A DNA stretch of 52,779 nt, taken from the NCBI RefSeq assembly GCF_018837975.1, contig NZ_JAGSOY010000035.1, positions 1-52,779 of the forward strand, read 5' to 3'. Numbering within the stretch: position 1 is the first letter of the stretch; each line of letters begins with the position of its first letter. This document shows positions 18,688 through 28,376 of this stretch, piece after piece. The position numbers and the translations under genes are program-made. This DNA is from Zooshikella harenae. GTDB taxonomy: Bacteria > Pseudomonadota > Gammaproteobacteria > Pseudomonadales > Zooshikellaceae. The notes beneath the pieces were generated by a model. It did not search any database. It was not told where the DNA came from and was given only the letters and a program-made list of their open reading frames with translations.

Positions 18688-18879
18688 ATATTACATTATT
18701 TCCAATCTTATTTTACTAACCTAGAGACTTTATTTGACTTCTGAAGCAAAACTATTTGAAATGGTTGTTGCCTCATTTTTTGTGAATTTTTACTTTATTC
18801 TTAATTTAATTGATCTTAGTTATTATTAGAATAACCTTCTATTATGCTCTATAAATAGAGTCGAAACATTTATATGGTT

Positions 18880-19590
18880 TTATGTCTCATAAATAATGCT
18901 ATTTTTTTCTAAAACATTACGTGGTTGTATCACTGTTTGTAAATAACGTTTCAAAAAATAATGTTCATCTTTTCGTGTCATGTTTGGACTGTGACGAAAT
19001 AATTGTTGAAGGTCATGAGTAGACGCTTTTTTTACGGTTAATCGACGCCGGCTTTTTTCAAGATCAAGCAGAGCTATTTCTACATTCATAGTGTGTTCAA
19101 TCGGCTGTGCCTTAACAAAGATGTGTTTTGGGTAACAACAACCATGTTGCCATCGTGCTAAATGTAAATGCCTTAATGTTTTTGCGACAGCATGGAGTAC
19201 TTTTTCACGTTGCCCGCGCTCCAGCTTCTGTTGGTAAAATGCGTCAAGACTTATAAACCCTGCCAATGGTTCGGTAATTAAGAGTGCTTGCCACTGACCT
19301 GAATATTTTCGAGCCGCACAATAAACAATACGAGGAACCTGAATACCAATGCGTTGAAATATATGCAGTGCATGCCACTCACGTAGTATGGTTGGACGAC
19401 CAAAAGGATAGCGTAATGAATGATATAAATGCCCTTGTTGACGTTTACAGTAAAGTTGAACCTGTTCAGGGAATAGTATGTGTTGGACACCACTCTCCCC
19501 TCCTCTCCGCTGGTTCGGTGGCTCAACCCATGTCCCTTTGCACTGCCACCAATCTTCAAACGAGAAGCCACTTAACTTTGTGCTTATCAT
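18880..19590 (-). CDS. InaA/WaaP-like lipopolysaccharide kinase family protein
   Basis: This 236-residue protein is an atypical small protein kinase fold of the InaA/RfaP group. A conserved Lys-rich N-lobe (LYCKRQ, then RPTILREWHALHIF) is followed by a catalytic loop HGCCYPKHIFV in place of HRDxxxxN and a metal-binding LLDLEKSRRR in place of DFG. Relatives phosphorylate LPS core heptose or act in stress resistance. It starts 16 bases after the methyltransferase stop and probably shares its transcript. Its location beside eptA and a two-component system supports an envelope role. Confidence 0.8.
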   Translation of the reverse strand: MISTKLSGFSFEDWWQCKGTWVEPPNQRRGGESGVQHILFPEQVQLYCKRQQGHLYHSLRYPFGRPTILREWHALHIFQRIGIQVPRIVYCAARKYSGQWQALLITEPLAGFISLDAFYQQKLERGQREKVLHAVAKTLRHLHLARWQHGCCYPKHIFVKAQPIEHTMNVEIALLDLEKSRRRLTVKKASTHDLQQLFRHSPNMTRKDEHYFLKRYLQTVIQPRNVLEKNSIIYET

Positions 19591-19606
19591 GAACTACAGT
19601 CCCGCT

Positions 19607-20281
19607 TTAGGCTGCTTTGCGCAGGGTATATACACGCCACATGGCATAACCTGGAAGGAAATCCTGTTGATGTAAAATAGTAAAACCAGCTTGTTTTATT
19701 TCGTTTTTTATCATGTCTCGTTTCACCACAAACCGGTTTTCGTTTTTCTTTCCCTGATCAACACGCTGTTGCTCTAGACGTTTGCGCTTCCAGGCCTTGT
19801 AGTTCCCATCAACCCATAGCGATAAAATCACGGTATCCCGTGTTACTCGGTGAAATTCTTTGAGAAGTGCAAGGCGGTGGTTGTGTTCTGCAATGTGGTG
19901 TAACAGTCGAATACAAAAAATACAGTCCACCGCATTGTTATCTAGATCAATGGCAAAAGCAGAGGTTTGAAAAGCGTTAATGCGAGCGACTACTTCAGAA
20001 GATTGTGCTGCCAGTGCGGTTTCAAGCATGGCTTGTGAGTTATCGGCAGCAATAATCACTCGATTGGGGTTTTCAGCCAATAAGGGCCAGAAACGACCTG
20101 CCCCACAGGGTAAGTCCAGAACTAATGTGGGATCACCCGCCTGTTTTAATGCCTGGCGGGCAAGTTGAAAGTCCCGCCAATTTGATAATCGTCGGGCTAG
20201 CCCATCTTGATGTTTAAGCAAGTATTCCTGGGCATGTTCTGACGTATATTTTTGTGAAAACTCAAGTTCGATATTGGGCAT
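19607..20281 (-). CDS. Class I SAM-dependent methyltransferase
   Basis: The 224-residue protein has the SAM-binding glycine motif VLDLPCGAGRF (about 54-64), the acidic adenosine-binding residue in IIAADNSQAML and the post-motif ILSLWVDG. The substrate is unknown. Co-transcription with the InaA-type kinase suggests a lipid, sugar or LPS-related target. A basic stretch (KAWKRKRLEQQR) in the C-terminal third may bind an anionic partner. Confidence 0.85.
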   Translation of the reverse strand: MPNIELEFSQKYTSEHAQEYLLKHQDGLARRLSNWRDFQLARQALKQAGDPTLVLDLPCGAGRFWPLLAENPNRVIIAADNSQAMLETALAAQSSEVVARINAFQTSAFAIDLDNNAVDCIFCIRLLHHIAEHNHRLALLKEFHRVTRDTVILSLWVDGNYKAWKRKRLEQQRVDQGKKNENRFVVKRDMIKNEIKQAGFTILHQQDFLPGYAMWRVYTLRKAA

Positions 20282-20373
20282 GGTGATCCATCCATTTAAT
20301 CATGGCTGAAACCACCACTCTACAGGCGGGGGCATAAAGCGCTCGTTAGGAAAATGTCAAAAAAACGTTAAGA

Positions 20374-21648
20374 CTAAGAATTTAATATCACTTGGAAGCA
20401 ACTGCCACCTAAAGCTGATTGATTAACGCTAATTAACCAATGTTGATGTTCGCAGATCCGTTTAACTAAAGACAGGCCTAGTCCTAACCCTTCTCCTCTG
20501 GTTTGGCTTCCACGGATAAAAGGCAGAAAAATTTGTTCTTTTTGTTCACTGGGGATACCTATCCCACTGTCTTCTACTCTAAATCCCTCTGACATTAAAA
20601 TCAGCTGGACCTGACCTTGTTCGGTATAATGAAGCGCATTACGCAGTAAATTAGTAATTACCGTTTTTAGGAACGCTAAATTGTACTGAGTTAAATTTTC
20701 ATTAACATTTTGTTCATCGATCACTTCAAAAGAAATACCTTTCTCTTTAAACTGCGCCGCCCATAACTCACCCTGTTCTTTAGCCGCTTTAAATAATGTT
20801 GTGCTGCCCCCAAGTGTAGTTTTGTCATGCTTTGAACGAGCTAGCATTAAAAATGTTTGCACTAAATCACGCATATCATCTGTGGTACGAGCAATACGTG
20901 TTATCTGATTATATTGAGGCTTATCAAGTGAGGTTTCCTTAAGCAATTCACAGGAGCTGGCAATAATCATCAGTGGTGTACGTAGTTCATGGCTGACATC
21001 GCTTGCAAATAATTTTTCTCGTTCCAGCAGTTGTCTTAATTTATTCAATGTGTCATCAAAGGCGGCAGCAAGATGACCCACTTCATCATCAGCATACTCT
21101 TGTGCCAATGTGGGAGCCAAGGAGTGTAACTGGTCTCGATAACGAACTTGCTGGGCTAAGCGCGTTAAAGGTGAAATCACTCGCCGAGCAGTCAACCAAC
21201 CTAAACAGGAAGCCCCTAAGATACTGACTAAAAAACCGATAAGTACTGCGGTGAAGAGTGCTTGTTCGTGCGCTTCAAATTCGTTTTGCTCCTGAACCAA
21301 TATGTAACGTTGGCCGTTTAAATCTCGCACATAGGCATAAAATGCTTCATTATTTCGTATAACTTCTGTAAAACCTGTATCTAAGTCAGAGAAATGCTTT
21401 GGTAGTGGCTGATTAGATGAGTTTGTCGTGTAATAGTGGAGGTTGTCATCCAGAGTGGATAATATGTCTTTTTTATTGTCGGTTGTGATGATTTTATTTA
21501 GTTTATGATCCAAGTACTCGGAAACCATTTGTTCTTCAATAAAGTGAACAATGGCGACAATGCTTAAGGAAAATACGCCGCTAACCACAAGTGTCATGGC
21601 TAAAAATGCAGTGGTGATACGCCAGACTAAAGGTTGTTGAAAAGCCAT
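20374..21648 (-). CDS. Two-component sensor histidine kinase
   Basis: This 424-residue inner-membrane kinase has a first membrane helix at about 12-34, a roughly 95-residue periplasmic sensor, a second helix at about 132-152, and a HAMP linker. The H-box is FASDVSHELRTPL with phospho-acceptor H220, the N-box NLLRNALHY, and the G-boxes DSGIGIP and GEGLGLGLSLV. Together with the regulator two bases upstream it forms an EnvZ/PmrB/QseC-type system. The proximity of eptA and of the InaA-type kinase suggests control of envelope modification. The signal is unknown. Confidence 0.93.
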   Translation of the reverse strand: MAFQQPLVWRITTAFLAMTLVVSGVFSLSIVAIVHFIEEQMVSEYLDHKLNKIITTDNKKDILSTLDDNLHYYTTNSSNQPLPKHFSDLDTGFTEVIRNNEAFYAYVRDLNGQRYILVQEQNEFEAHEQALFTAVLIGFLVSILGASCLGWLTARRVISPLTRLAQQVRYRDQLHSLAPTLAQEYADDEVGHLAAAFDDTLNKLRQLLEREKLFASDVSHELRTPLMIIASSCELLKETSLDKPQYNQITRIARTTDDMRDLVQTFLMLARSKHDKTTLGGSTTLFKAAKEQGELWAAQFKEKGISFEVIDEQNVNENLTQYNLAFLKTVITNLLRNALHYTEQGQVQLILMSEGFRVEDSGIGIPSEQKEQIFLPFIRGSQTRGEGLGLGLSLVKRICEHQHWLISVNQSALGGSCFQVILNS

Positions 21649-21650
21649 GG

Positions 21651-22322
21651 CTATTTTTCCGCGAGGCGATAGCCTATGCCATGCACAGTGTGGAGCAGAG
21701 GCGTAGCAAAAGGTTTATCAACCACTTGGCGTAAATGATGAATGTGTGTCCTTAAGCTGTCACTATCGGGCATTTGATCCCCCCAGAGCGTTTCTTCAAG
21801 TAATTCTCGACGGACAACTGCGGGACTTTTTTGCATGAGTAACGCTAAAAGTTTTAGTCCCAAAGGATTTATTTTGAGTATTTGGCCTTTACGTTTAATC
21901 TCTAATGTATCCAAATCATACGACAGGTCACCCACTTGTAACTGGCGTTGCCATGTTTTACGGCTGCGTCGCAAAATAGCTTCAATACGTGCCATAAGCT
22001 CTGATAATGCAAAGGGTTTAATGAGGTAATCATCTGCGCCTGAATGAAGGCCTTCCAATCGATCATTGAGTTCATCACGAGCAGTAAGCATAATGATAGG
22101 GGTATCGATTTGTGCATCATTACGTAATCGTTTACATAACTGAAAACCATCAATACCAGGAAGCATAATATCTAGCACAATAAGATCATAATGTTCAGTA
22201 GTCGCTAAGTGGAGTCCACCAAGCCCATTTTGAGCACAATCAACAGTACAACCTTTAAGTTCCAGGTAATCTAGGATGTTATTCAGGATGTCTTGGTTAT
22301 CCTCAATCACCAGAATGCGCAT
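21651..22322 (-). CDS. OmpR-family response regulator
   Basis: This 223-residue regulator has a receiver domain with acidic pocket E7/D8, phospho-acceptor D51 (VLDIMLPGIDG) and the conserved Lys of LIKPF, followed by an OmpR-type winged helix ending HTVHGIGYRL. It is the first gene of a two-gene operon with the histidine kinase. Its targets are likely to include nearby envelope genes (inference). Confidence 0.93.
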   Translation of the reverse strand: MRILVIEDNQDILNNILDYLELKGCTVDCAQNGLGGLHLATTEHYDLIVLDIMLPGIDGFQLCKRLRNDAQIDTPIIMLTARDELNDRLEGLHSGADDYLIKPFALSELMARIEAILRRSRKTWQRQLQVGDLSYDLDTLEIKRKGQILKINPLGLKLLALLMQKSPAVVRRELLEETLWGDQMPDSDSLRTHIHHLRQVVDKPFATPLLHTVHGIGYRLAEK

Positions 22323-22425
22323 TTTATTGACTCATTTTGATTAAAATCTATACCGCTGTCCAGTCTAACATATTGTCTGAATGAGAAAAGCTTAAATGCT
22401 AGGAAAGGTTTAATTGCTTAACAGT

Positions 22426-24816
22426 CTAGATTTTAGATTGAATTTGTGTTGATGCTACTGCTATTTGTCCCAGCGCTATACCACCATCATTGCAGGGTAT
22501 TTGATGTTGGGTATAAACAGTGAAACCTTCAGATTCGAGCTTATTTTTGAGTGTTGAAAGTAATAACGTATTTTGAAAAACACCACCACTTAATGCGATA
22601 GCATTAAAATCTTTTTCTTGTTTTTTTAGTGTGATCACCGTTTTAATAATGGTATCGACAAGACTGAGGTGAAAAATATAGGCTAACCTTGCTTTATTTT
22701 TATTATTTCTTAACTGTTCAATTAGGAAATGCCAAAGTGGAGAAGAATCTAATAATAAGTGTTTATGCTGTGGGATAATGCTAAAAAGCTCATAATGATC
22801 TGCTGAATCTGTATACTGTAAAGCAAGTGCTTCCAATTGCATGGCTGCCTCACCTTCAAAGGTTTGTTCGTAGGGCGCAATATTTAATAATGCAGCAACC
22901 GCATCAAACAGCCGTCCTATTGAGCTGGATAAAGGAAATCGTGAGCTTAGTTTTAACAGTAATTCAATTTCTTCATTTACAATATACTGAATAGGTAAGT
23001 TTGCTTTTAAATGATGTAAACAATCACTTTGAGCGAGTAATGCAATCAGATTACGCCATGGTTGTTTGTTAGCTTTCTCTCCGCCTAATAATGGAAAAGG
23101 CTTTAAGTACGCCACACGCTGAAAAGAAGCGTAATTTCCAAGTAAAAACTCACCACCCCAAAAAGTGTGATCATTGCCATACCCTAGACCGTCAAAAATA
23201 ATACCTAACACTGTCTGATCTGGGGAAAGCTGATTCTCTAATAAACAAGATGCAAAATGTGCATGGTGGTGCTGAACACTGATAATAGGGACTTGGTATT
23301 TTTCGGCTAAATGCTTTCCATAACGACTGGTGTGATAATCGGGATGTGAATCAATAACAACAGCCTGAATTTTTTTGTCGGGTAGATTTAATAATCGTTG
23401 ATAATCTTTTCTATCTTGTTGCATTGCCTGTAAACAGGCTAAATCGGCAAAATCTCCATGGTGTGAAGACAATAATATGTGTTGACCTACTGTCATACTA
23501 AAACAATTTTTTAAGTCAGCGCCTAAGGCAAAAAGGTATTTTTCTTCTAATAAACTCTGTTCAAGTTGTTCAGGTAATGGCCATGAATTTGGCACATAGC
23601 CCCGAGCGCGACGAATGATATGGGAAGTTTTATTTATAACGTTTACCACAGAATCATCACATCGATGAATAATATTTCGATTATGCAGTAACCAACCGTC
23701 AACGAAAGGTTGTAACTCGCGTAATGCATGCTCATTGGTTATGCATATAGGTTCCCCTGATACATTTCCTGATGTCATCACTAACGGTTTTTGAAATAAA
23801 TTCAGCAACAACCAATGCAGTGGTGAATAAGCTAGCATTACGCCTTGATGATGTTGTCCTGGGGCTAGTATATCGGGTAACGATTGTTTCAAGATTTTTT
23901 TAGGGATCAGTACAATAGGGGCCGCAGTGCTTATAAGTTGTTTCTGAGCCTGAGCCAAAATATCTGATGAGGAAGAAAAGTAGGCTTGTAAATGCTGGTG
24001 ATCTTTCAACATGATGGCGAGTGGTTTGCTTGGCCGTTGTTTACGTTTACGCAATAAATGAATAGCTTGTTCATTGGTGGCGTCACAAGCTAAATGAAAA
24101 CCACCAATGCCTTTTATGGCTATGATGTTCCCCAGAGATAATTGTTTAACGCATATTTTTAATGTATCTAGTGTCGTACAATATGCTGTATGATTTTCAA
24201 GTTGTTCAGTATTTTGTTGAAACGAGTCCGTATTATATTGAAACCAAATCGAAGGCCCACATTGTGGGCAGCAAATAGGTTCTGCATGAAAGCGTCGACT
24301 GGCTGGATTGGTATATTCTGTTTGACAGTCAGCACATAGGGTAAATGCAGCCATACTGGTATGCATTCGATCATAGGGTACCTCGTTGATTAACGTATAG
24401 CGAGGCCCACATTGAGTGCAATTAATAAACGGATAATTGTATCGTCGGTCTGTTGGATTCGTTAATTCTTGAATGCATGCTTGGCAAATAGCTAAATCCG
24501 GCGGAAATGAGAGTCCTGTTCCCTCTGACAAACTAGGTAAGATAGCGAAGCAGTTAGGTCGTTTAGCATATAGGTAAGGTTTTCTCTTAATGGTTTCAAT
24601 AAAGCCTGGGCTGGGACACTGTTGAATGAGTAACTGGGAAAACTCCTCAACCGTTGGCTGATCAGTATAAAGCTTAATTTCTACACTGGCAGAGGTATTT
24701 TTGACACTGCCATATAACCCAAGCGATGTAGCTAATCGAAAAACAAAGGGACGAAAGCCAATTCCTTGTACTTGGCCTTTAACGTCCAACAGGAAACCAT
24801 TAATTATGGTTCTCAC
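22426..24816 (-). CDS. hypF: HypF, carbamoyltransferase for cyanide ligands
   Basis: HypF makes carbamoyl-AMP from carbamoyl phosphate and transfers the carbamoyl group to HypE. The 796-residue protein has its domains in standard order: acylphosphatase (GQVQGIGFRPFV, residues about 13-24), paired zinc fingers (CQACIQEL, CTQCGPRY, CADCQTEY and CPQCGPSIW), a YrdC-like domain (IKGIGGFHLACDA), and a Kae1-like domain with the metal ligands in QHHHAHFASCL. The start is a GTG at 24816 without a clear ribosome binding site. It follows the HupE-like gene by 28 bases, about 9 kb from hypCDE. Confidence 0.96.
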   Translation of the reverse strand: MRTIINGFLLDVKGQVQGIGFRPFVFRLATSLGLYGSVKNTSASVEIKLYTDQPTVEEFSQLLIQQCPSPGFIETIKRKPYLYAKRPNCFAILPSLSEGTGLSFPPDLAICQACIQELTNPTDRRYNYPFINCTQCGPRYTLINEVPYDRMHTSMAAFTLCADCQTEYTNPASRRFHAEPICCPQCGPSIWFQYNTDSFQQNTEQLENHTAYCTTLDTLKICVKQLSLGNIIAIKGIGGFHLACDATNEQAIHLLRKRKQRPSKPLAIMLKDHQHLQAYFSSSSDILAQAQKQLISTAAPIVLIPKKILKQSLPDILAPGQHHQGVMLAYSPLHWLLLNLFQKPLVMTSGNVSGEPICITNEHALRELQPFVDGWLLHNRNIIHRCDDSVVNVINKTSHIIRRARGYVPNSWPLPEQLEQSLLEEKYLFALGADLKNCFSMTVGQHILLSSHHGDFADLACLQAMQQDRKDYQRLLNLPDKKIQAVVIDSHPDYHTSRYGKHLAEKYQVPIISVQHHHAHFASCLLENQLSPDQTVLGIIFDGLGYGNDHTFWGGEFLLGNYASFQRVAYLKPFPLLGGEKANKQPWRNLIALLAQSDCLHHLKANLPIQYIVNEEIELLLKLSSRFPLSSSIGRLFDAVAALLNIAPYEQTFEGEAAMQLEALALQYTDSADHYELFSIIPQHKHLLLDSSPLWHFLIEQLRNNKNKARLAYIFHLSLVDTIIKTVITLKKQEKDFNAIALSGGVFQNTLLLSTLKNKLESEGFTVYTQHQIPCNDGGIALGQIAVASTQIQSKI

Positions 24817-24844
24817 AATAGATTGATACTCTATTTAACGACAG

Positions 24845-25042
24845 TTATTTATGTTGCTTTCGCCATTGCCAGACAACTAAGGTGATAAGGCCAAATAACA
24901 AAACAAATACTAAACCATGTTCTGGCTCCACTAAGTAATGCAGCCATGCATTAAAAAAGTCAAATAAACCATGGTTTGGGTGACCAAAGGCTGAAATAGG
25001 TAAAATACATAATAAACTCAAAATATAAGCTTTAATATTCAT
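24845..25042 (-). CDS. Small HupE/UreJ-like membrane protein, 65 aa
   Basis: This 65-residue protein has a signal peptide (to about residue 20, ISAFG), a histidine-containing periplasmic stretch (HPNHG, then VEPEHGLVFVLLFG) and one C-terminal membrane helix. The H-x-x-HG pattern recalls HupE/UreJ nickel or cobalt transporters, which are about three times longer and have six helices, so it is at most a miniature or partial relative. AAGGA precedes the ATG. Its place between the hydrogenase protease and hypF suggests a part in metal supply or a membrane-associated role; this is inference. Confidence 0.6.
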   Translation of the reverse strand: MNIKAYILSLLCILPISAFGHPNHGLFDFFNAWLHYLVEPEHGLVFVLLFGLITLVVWQWRKQHK

Positions 25043-25194
25043 AGTCGCAGTCCTTGCACATTTTCTTGGTTATAAAATATCATACGACACCTGTATTTTG
25101 ACAGCCTTATTCTCAATATTTAAAAACTATTATGTTTGTTATCAATACAGGATGTCATCGAACGTTACCCAGGGCAATCGCCTATAACTTTACC

Positions 25195-25262
25195 TTTATA
25201 AAAGCCATTTTCTAAAGCACCTTTGTCCAACGGCTGCATAATGCCCGTTGAACCCGCAATAA
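25195..25262 (-). repeat. Fragment of the dispersed palindromic repeat
   Basis: About 60 bases match one end of the repeat family (the AT-rich edge AAAGCCATTTT and then the stem segment CTGCATAATGCCCGTTGAAC). The core and the second arm are missing. It lies in the gap between the maturation protease and the HupE-like gene, so it interrupts an otherwise tight operon. Confidence 0.6.
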
Positions 25263-25325
25263 TTGAGGTATAGCAAAAAGTGGGTTTGCCGTGCTTGAAT
25301 AATCTCTATTCATCAAAAACTATTT

Positions 25326-25844
25326 TTATTTGCAAGTGCCTTTAAACTCTTTGCATATTATTTCATAAATTTTCTCACAAATTATCGGTAGCCTACTGGA
25401 AACTTCCTGACTCAGCTGATGACTAAATGCATTAAAGTTGCAGCCAGCAATAGTAACAATATCAATACAGGGTGTGGGTGCACCCGATACAGCCAATAAT
25501 TCAAGCAACGAACTTGCATTACCACCATGCTCAAATGTTTGACTATTCATATCGGTTTGCGAAAACATCGCAGGATCAATATTAAGATAATAAATAAGCT
25601 GCCCTGCTTGTGAAGGGGCGTTTACTGCGTCAATAATAATGACTTTAGAGCAATGGTGAAACCAAGGGAGTAGCGTAACCCCTCCTGTTCCACCATCAAT
25701 TAATTCAATATCAGGTGGCCATTTATACTGTTGTTGTAGCCTATTCAAGACATGAAAACCAATACCATCGTCACCATGAAGTGGGTTACCGAGACAAATA
25801 ATGCGTACAATTTTTTCAGCCGTAAACTCGCATTGTTGTATCAT
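25326..25844 (-). CDS. Hydrogenase maturation endopeptidase
   Basis: This nickel-checking protease removes the C-terminal tail of the large subunit after NiFe assembly. The 172-residue protein has the three metal-binding regions of the HyaD/HycI/HoxW family: LGNPLHGDDGIG (about 18-29), the mid-protein VIIIDAVNAP, and EHGGNASSLLELL. The likely target is HydA (4148-5446), whose precursor keeps nine residues after its last His ligand. The gene lies 29 bases after the ACP gene, at the end of the acetyl-CoA synthetase/pyruvate dehydrogenase operon. Confidence 0.9.
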   Translation of the reverse strand: MIQQCEFTAEKIVRIICLGNPLHGDDGIGFHVLNRLQQQYKWPPDIELIDGGTGGVTLLPWFHHCSKVIIIDAVNAPSQAGQLIYYLNIDPAMFSQTDMNSQTFEHGGNASSLLELLAVSGAPTPCIDIVTIAGCNFNAFSHQLSQEVSSRLPIICEKIYEIICKEFKGTCK

Positions 25845-25873
25845 AGCTAATGATTACAATGAGTAGAAATTAG

Positions 25874-26122
25874 TTAACGTGCTATTGCCTGAATATAGTT
25901 TACCATGTTGTTTAATGTTGTGATTTTATTGTAATCAACTTCAGGAATATTGACACTCAATTGCTTGGAAATAGACTCCAATAGTCGTAGAAAATCCATA
26001 GAGTCTAAATCGAGCTCATCACGCATGTCCTCGTCCGGATCTAAATTATCCGTATCGCTATCAGGTGCAATGGTTTGAATTTGTTCTAGCAGAAAACGTG
26101 TTAATGTATTCTTATCCTTCAT
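25874..26122 (-). CDS. Acyl carrier protein-like protein
   Basis: This 82-residue acidic helical protein has the 4'-phosphopantetheine attachment motif LDLDSMDFL with S41. Length and acidity fit a dedicated ACP. Its ATG overlaps the E2 stop by four bases, so it is part of the pyruvate dehydrogenase operon rather than a fatty acid synthesis cluster; no ketosynthase or other fatty acid gene is nearby. It might carry an octanoyl precursor for lipoylating E2, or an acyl group passed from E2. Both ideas are unproven. Confidence 0.85.
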   Translation of the reverse strand: MKDKNTLTRFLLEQIQTIAPDSDTDNLDPDEDMRDELDLDSMDFLRLLESISKQLSVNIPEVDYNKITTLNNMVNYIQAIAR

Positions 26123-27393
26123 GTTAGCTGCTCCGGCTTTTGCAATAGTTTATTAATTTTACTCAGTAAACGTGCACCATCATGTCCATCCGTAACACGG
26201 TGATCAGCGGCAAGACTCATACTGACAATGGTAACAGGCTTTATAATATGGTTTTCTACCCAGGCCACCTCGCGGACACGGCCTACTCCAATTAAAGCGA
26301 CCTGTGGTGGAAAAATGACGCCTAAAATGGCATCACTACCCCGGTCTCCTAAGTTAGAAATCGTGACAGTCGCATCCTGCATCTCTGACATTGTAAGATG
26401 CCCTTCTCTCGCCCGGATAACCTGATCTTTCAGTTTTTCCATCATGGTGACGGGTGTCAGCGTTGCTGCATTATGTATGGCTGCCACCATGAGTCCACCT
26501 TGACGCAAGTTAATTGCATTTCCTAAGTGAACCTGTTCTGCCGGTTGAAAACGGTTATTTTGAAAAAAACCATTAAAGGTAGGAAACTTCTGTAGTGCTT
26601 TAGCAATAGCACAATAAATCAAGGCATTTATAAGCAGTCGACTTTCAGGTGGTTGAGTTTCGTTGTAATGCTGTAACCACTGAAGCGCATGCGTTAAAGA
26701 AATATCCTGGTTTAAATAGTAATGTGGAATTTCACGCTTGGATTGGCTGACCACTGCCGCGATAGCTTGACGCATTTTTTGTTCATTTTCATCGTGCTCA
26801 ATATGAGTGTGTTTTTTTACCGGCGTGGTAGCGTTTAAATCAGACTTTTCAGCTTGAAAGTAACGCTGGATATCGGCTAGCACGATTGCACCATTAGGGC
26901 CAGTTCCCATTGGTAGTGTTCGCCAGTCAAAACCTTGTTGCTCTGCCTGATAGCGTGCAGCGGGTGATATTAATGAAATAGCCTGTTGTGCTGTTTCTAG
27001 ATGAGGTTGCGTGGAAATAGCCGCTGTAGTTTCAGAAGGTGGTGTGCTGACAGGTGTTGTATAATCTGCTTCATTGTTAGCGTATAATGGGGTTGATGGT
27101 TTTTCTGATTTTTCAACAGGTGTTGTTTTAATCTGTGGTGTTTCTACGGCTACTTCCCCTAACAGCCTTAATGTGGCAATTGGCTCTCCCACGGGAACCT
27201 CACTGCCAGCTTGTACCAGCAGTTGTTCAACAATTCCATCATCGAAGACCTCCATATCAATTAGGCCTTTCATGGTTTCAATGGTGGCAATGATATCGCC
27301 TCTGTGCACAGTATCGCCGGGTTTTATATTCCACTCTGCAACTTTACCCTGCTCCATATCTGCGCCAAAGGAAGGCATAGTGATGGTTTTCAT
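26119..27393 (-). CDS. Dihydrolipoamide acyltransferase (E2)
   Basis: This is the E2 core of a 2-oxoacid dehydrogenase complex. The 424-residue protein has one N-terminal lipoyl domain with the lipoylated K42 ([10 protein letters not shown]), a variable linker, an E3/E1-binding domain ([15 protein letters not shown], about 143-180) and a C-terminal acyltransferase domain with the active-site HRVTDG (H398, D402). The single lipoyl domain and the separate E1alpha/E1beta resemble Gram-positive and mitochondrial pyruvate dehydrogenase, not the AceE/AceF type usual in gammaproteobacteria. No E3 gene is in the operon. It overlaps both neighbours by ATGA. Confidence 0.92.
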   Translation of the reverse strand: MKTITMPSFGADMEQGKVAEWNIKPGDTVHRGDIIATIETMKGLIDMEVFDDGIVEQLLVQAGSEVPVGEPIATLRLLGEVAVETPQIKTTPVEKSEKPSTPLYANNEADYTTPVSTPPSETTAAISTQPHLETAQQAISLISPAARYQAEQQGFDWRTLPMGTGPNGAIVLADIQRYFQAEKSDLNATTPVKKHTHIEHDENEQKMRQAIAAVVSQSKREIPHYYLNQDISLTHALQWLQHYNETQPPESRLLINALIYCAIAKALQKFPTFNGFFQNNRFQPAEQVHLGNAINLRQGGLMVAAIHNAATLTPVTMMEKLKDQVIRAREGHLTMSEMQDATVTISNLGDRGSDAILGVIFPPQVALIGVGRVREVAWVENHIIKPVTIVSMSLAADHRVTDGHDGARLLSKINKLLQKPEQLT

Positions 27394-28376
27394 CGGTACA
27401 CGATCTGCTTTGCTGTTGTCACAATATGTTCAACCTGTGGTGTAGCGGCTATTTCTAAGTGTTTTGGATAAGGTATAGGGACCTCCTGACTGCAAACACG
27501 TTGAGGTGGTGCATCCAACGCCCAAAAACAATGCTCTGCCACTAATGCGCATATCTCTCCCGCTAAACTCCCCGTTCGCCACCCTTCATCAACGACGAGC
27601 AGCCTGTGGGTCTTATTAACTGAGGAAAATAGAGTTTGCGTATCAAGTGGTCGTAAACTGCGTAAATCGATCACTTCTGCACTGATCTTTTGTTCAGTCA
27701 GTGCTTCTGCAGCGGCTAATGTTTTAAACAATGAACCACCATAACTGACCAGTGTAATATCTGACCCTTGCTGTCGAACCACTGCTTGATCCATGGCTGG
27801 ACAGTCGTCTGCTTTGGGAACAGCTTCTTTCCTGTTATATAACATGACATGTTCGAAGATCAGTACGGGGTCGGGATCAACTAACGCCATGGCTAACATA
27901 TAACGCGCATCTGCGATGGTAGCAGGTGCCAGCACTTTAATGCCTGGCACATGGGCATACCAGTTTTCCAGGCTATGGGAATGTTGAGCTGCTAGTTGCT
28001 TGCCTGACCCTGTCGCCATCCTAATGACTAAGGGCACCCCAAGCTGCCCCCCTGACATATGGCGTAACGTTGCAGCATTATTAACAATTTGATCCAATGC
28101 CAGCAGACTGAAATTAACGGTCATTACTTCGACAATGGGTCGCATACCGCCCATGGCTGCACCAATACCCGCACCGACAAACCCTGACTCAGATAATGGT
28201 GTATCGACGATTCGCGATTCACCAAACTCTTGCAGTAGTCCCTTAGACACTGCATAACAACCGCCATAATGACCGACATCTTCCCCCATCAGGAATACAC
28301 TGGGGTCTTGCTGCATGGCTTCTCGAATCGCTTCACGCATGGCCTCACGATAAGTGAGCTGCTCGGTATGATTCAT
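27390..28376 (-). CDS. Pyruvate dehydrogenase E1 beta subunit
   Basis: The 328-residue beta chain of a heterotetrameric thiamine-diphosphate E1 shows the family's [10 protein letters not shown] opening, [30 protein letters not shown], and the C-terminal [11 protein letters not shown] chose the ATG at 28376, which overlaps the E1alpha stop as TGATG; a longer frame begins inside E1alpha and would add ten non-homologous residues. It is translationally coupled to E1alpha upstream and E2 downstream. Confidence 0.92.
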   Translation of the reverse strand: MNHTEQLTYREAMREAIREAMQQDPSVFLMGEDVGHYGGCYAVSKGLLQEFGESRIVDTPLSESGFVGAGIGAAMGGMRPIVEVMTVNFSLLALDQIVNNAATLRHMSGGQLGVPLVIRMATGSGKQLAAQHSHSLENWYAHVPGIKVLAPATIADARYMLAMALVDPDPVLIFEHVMLYNRKEAVPKADDCPAMDQAVVRQQGSDITLVSYGGSLFKTLAAAEALTEQKISAEVIDLRSLRPLDTQTLFSSVNKTHRLLVVDEGWRTGSLAGEICALVAEHCFWALDAPPQRVCSQEVPIPYPKHLEIAATPQVEHIVTTAKQIVYR

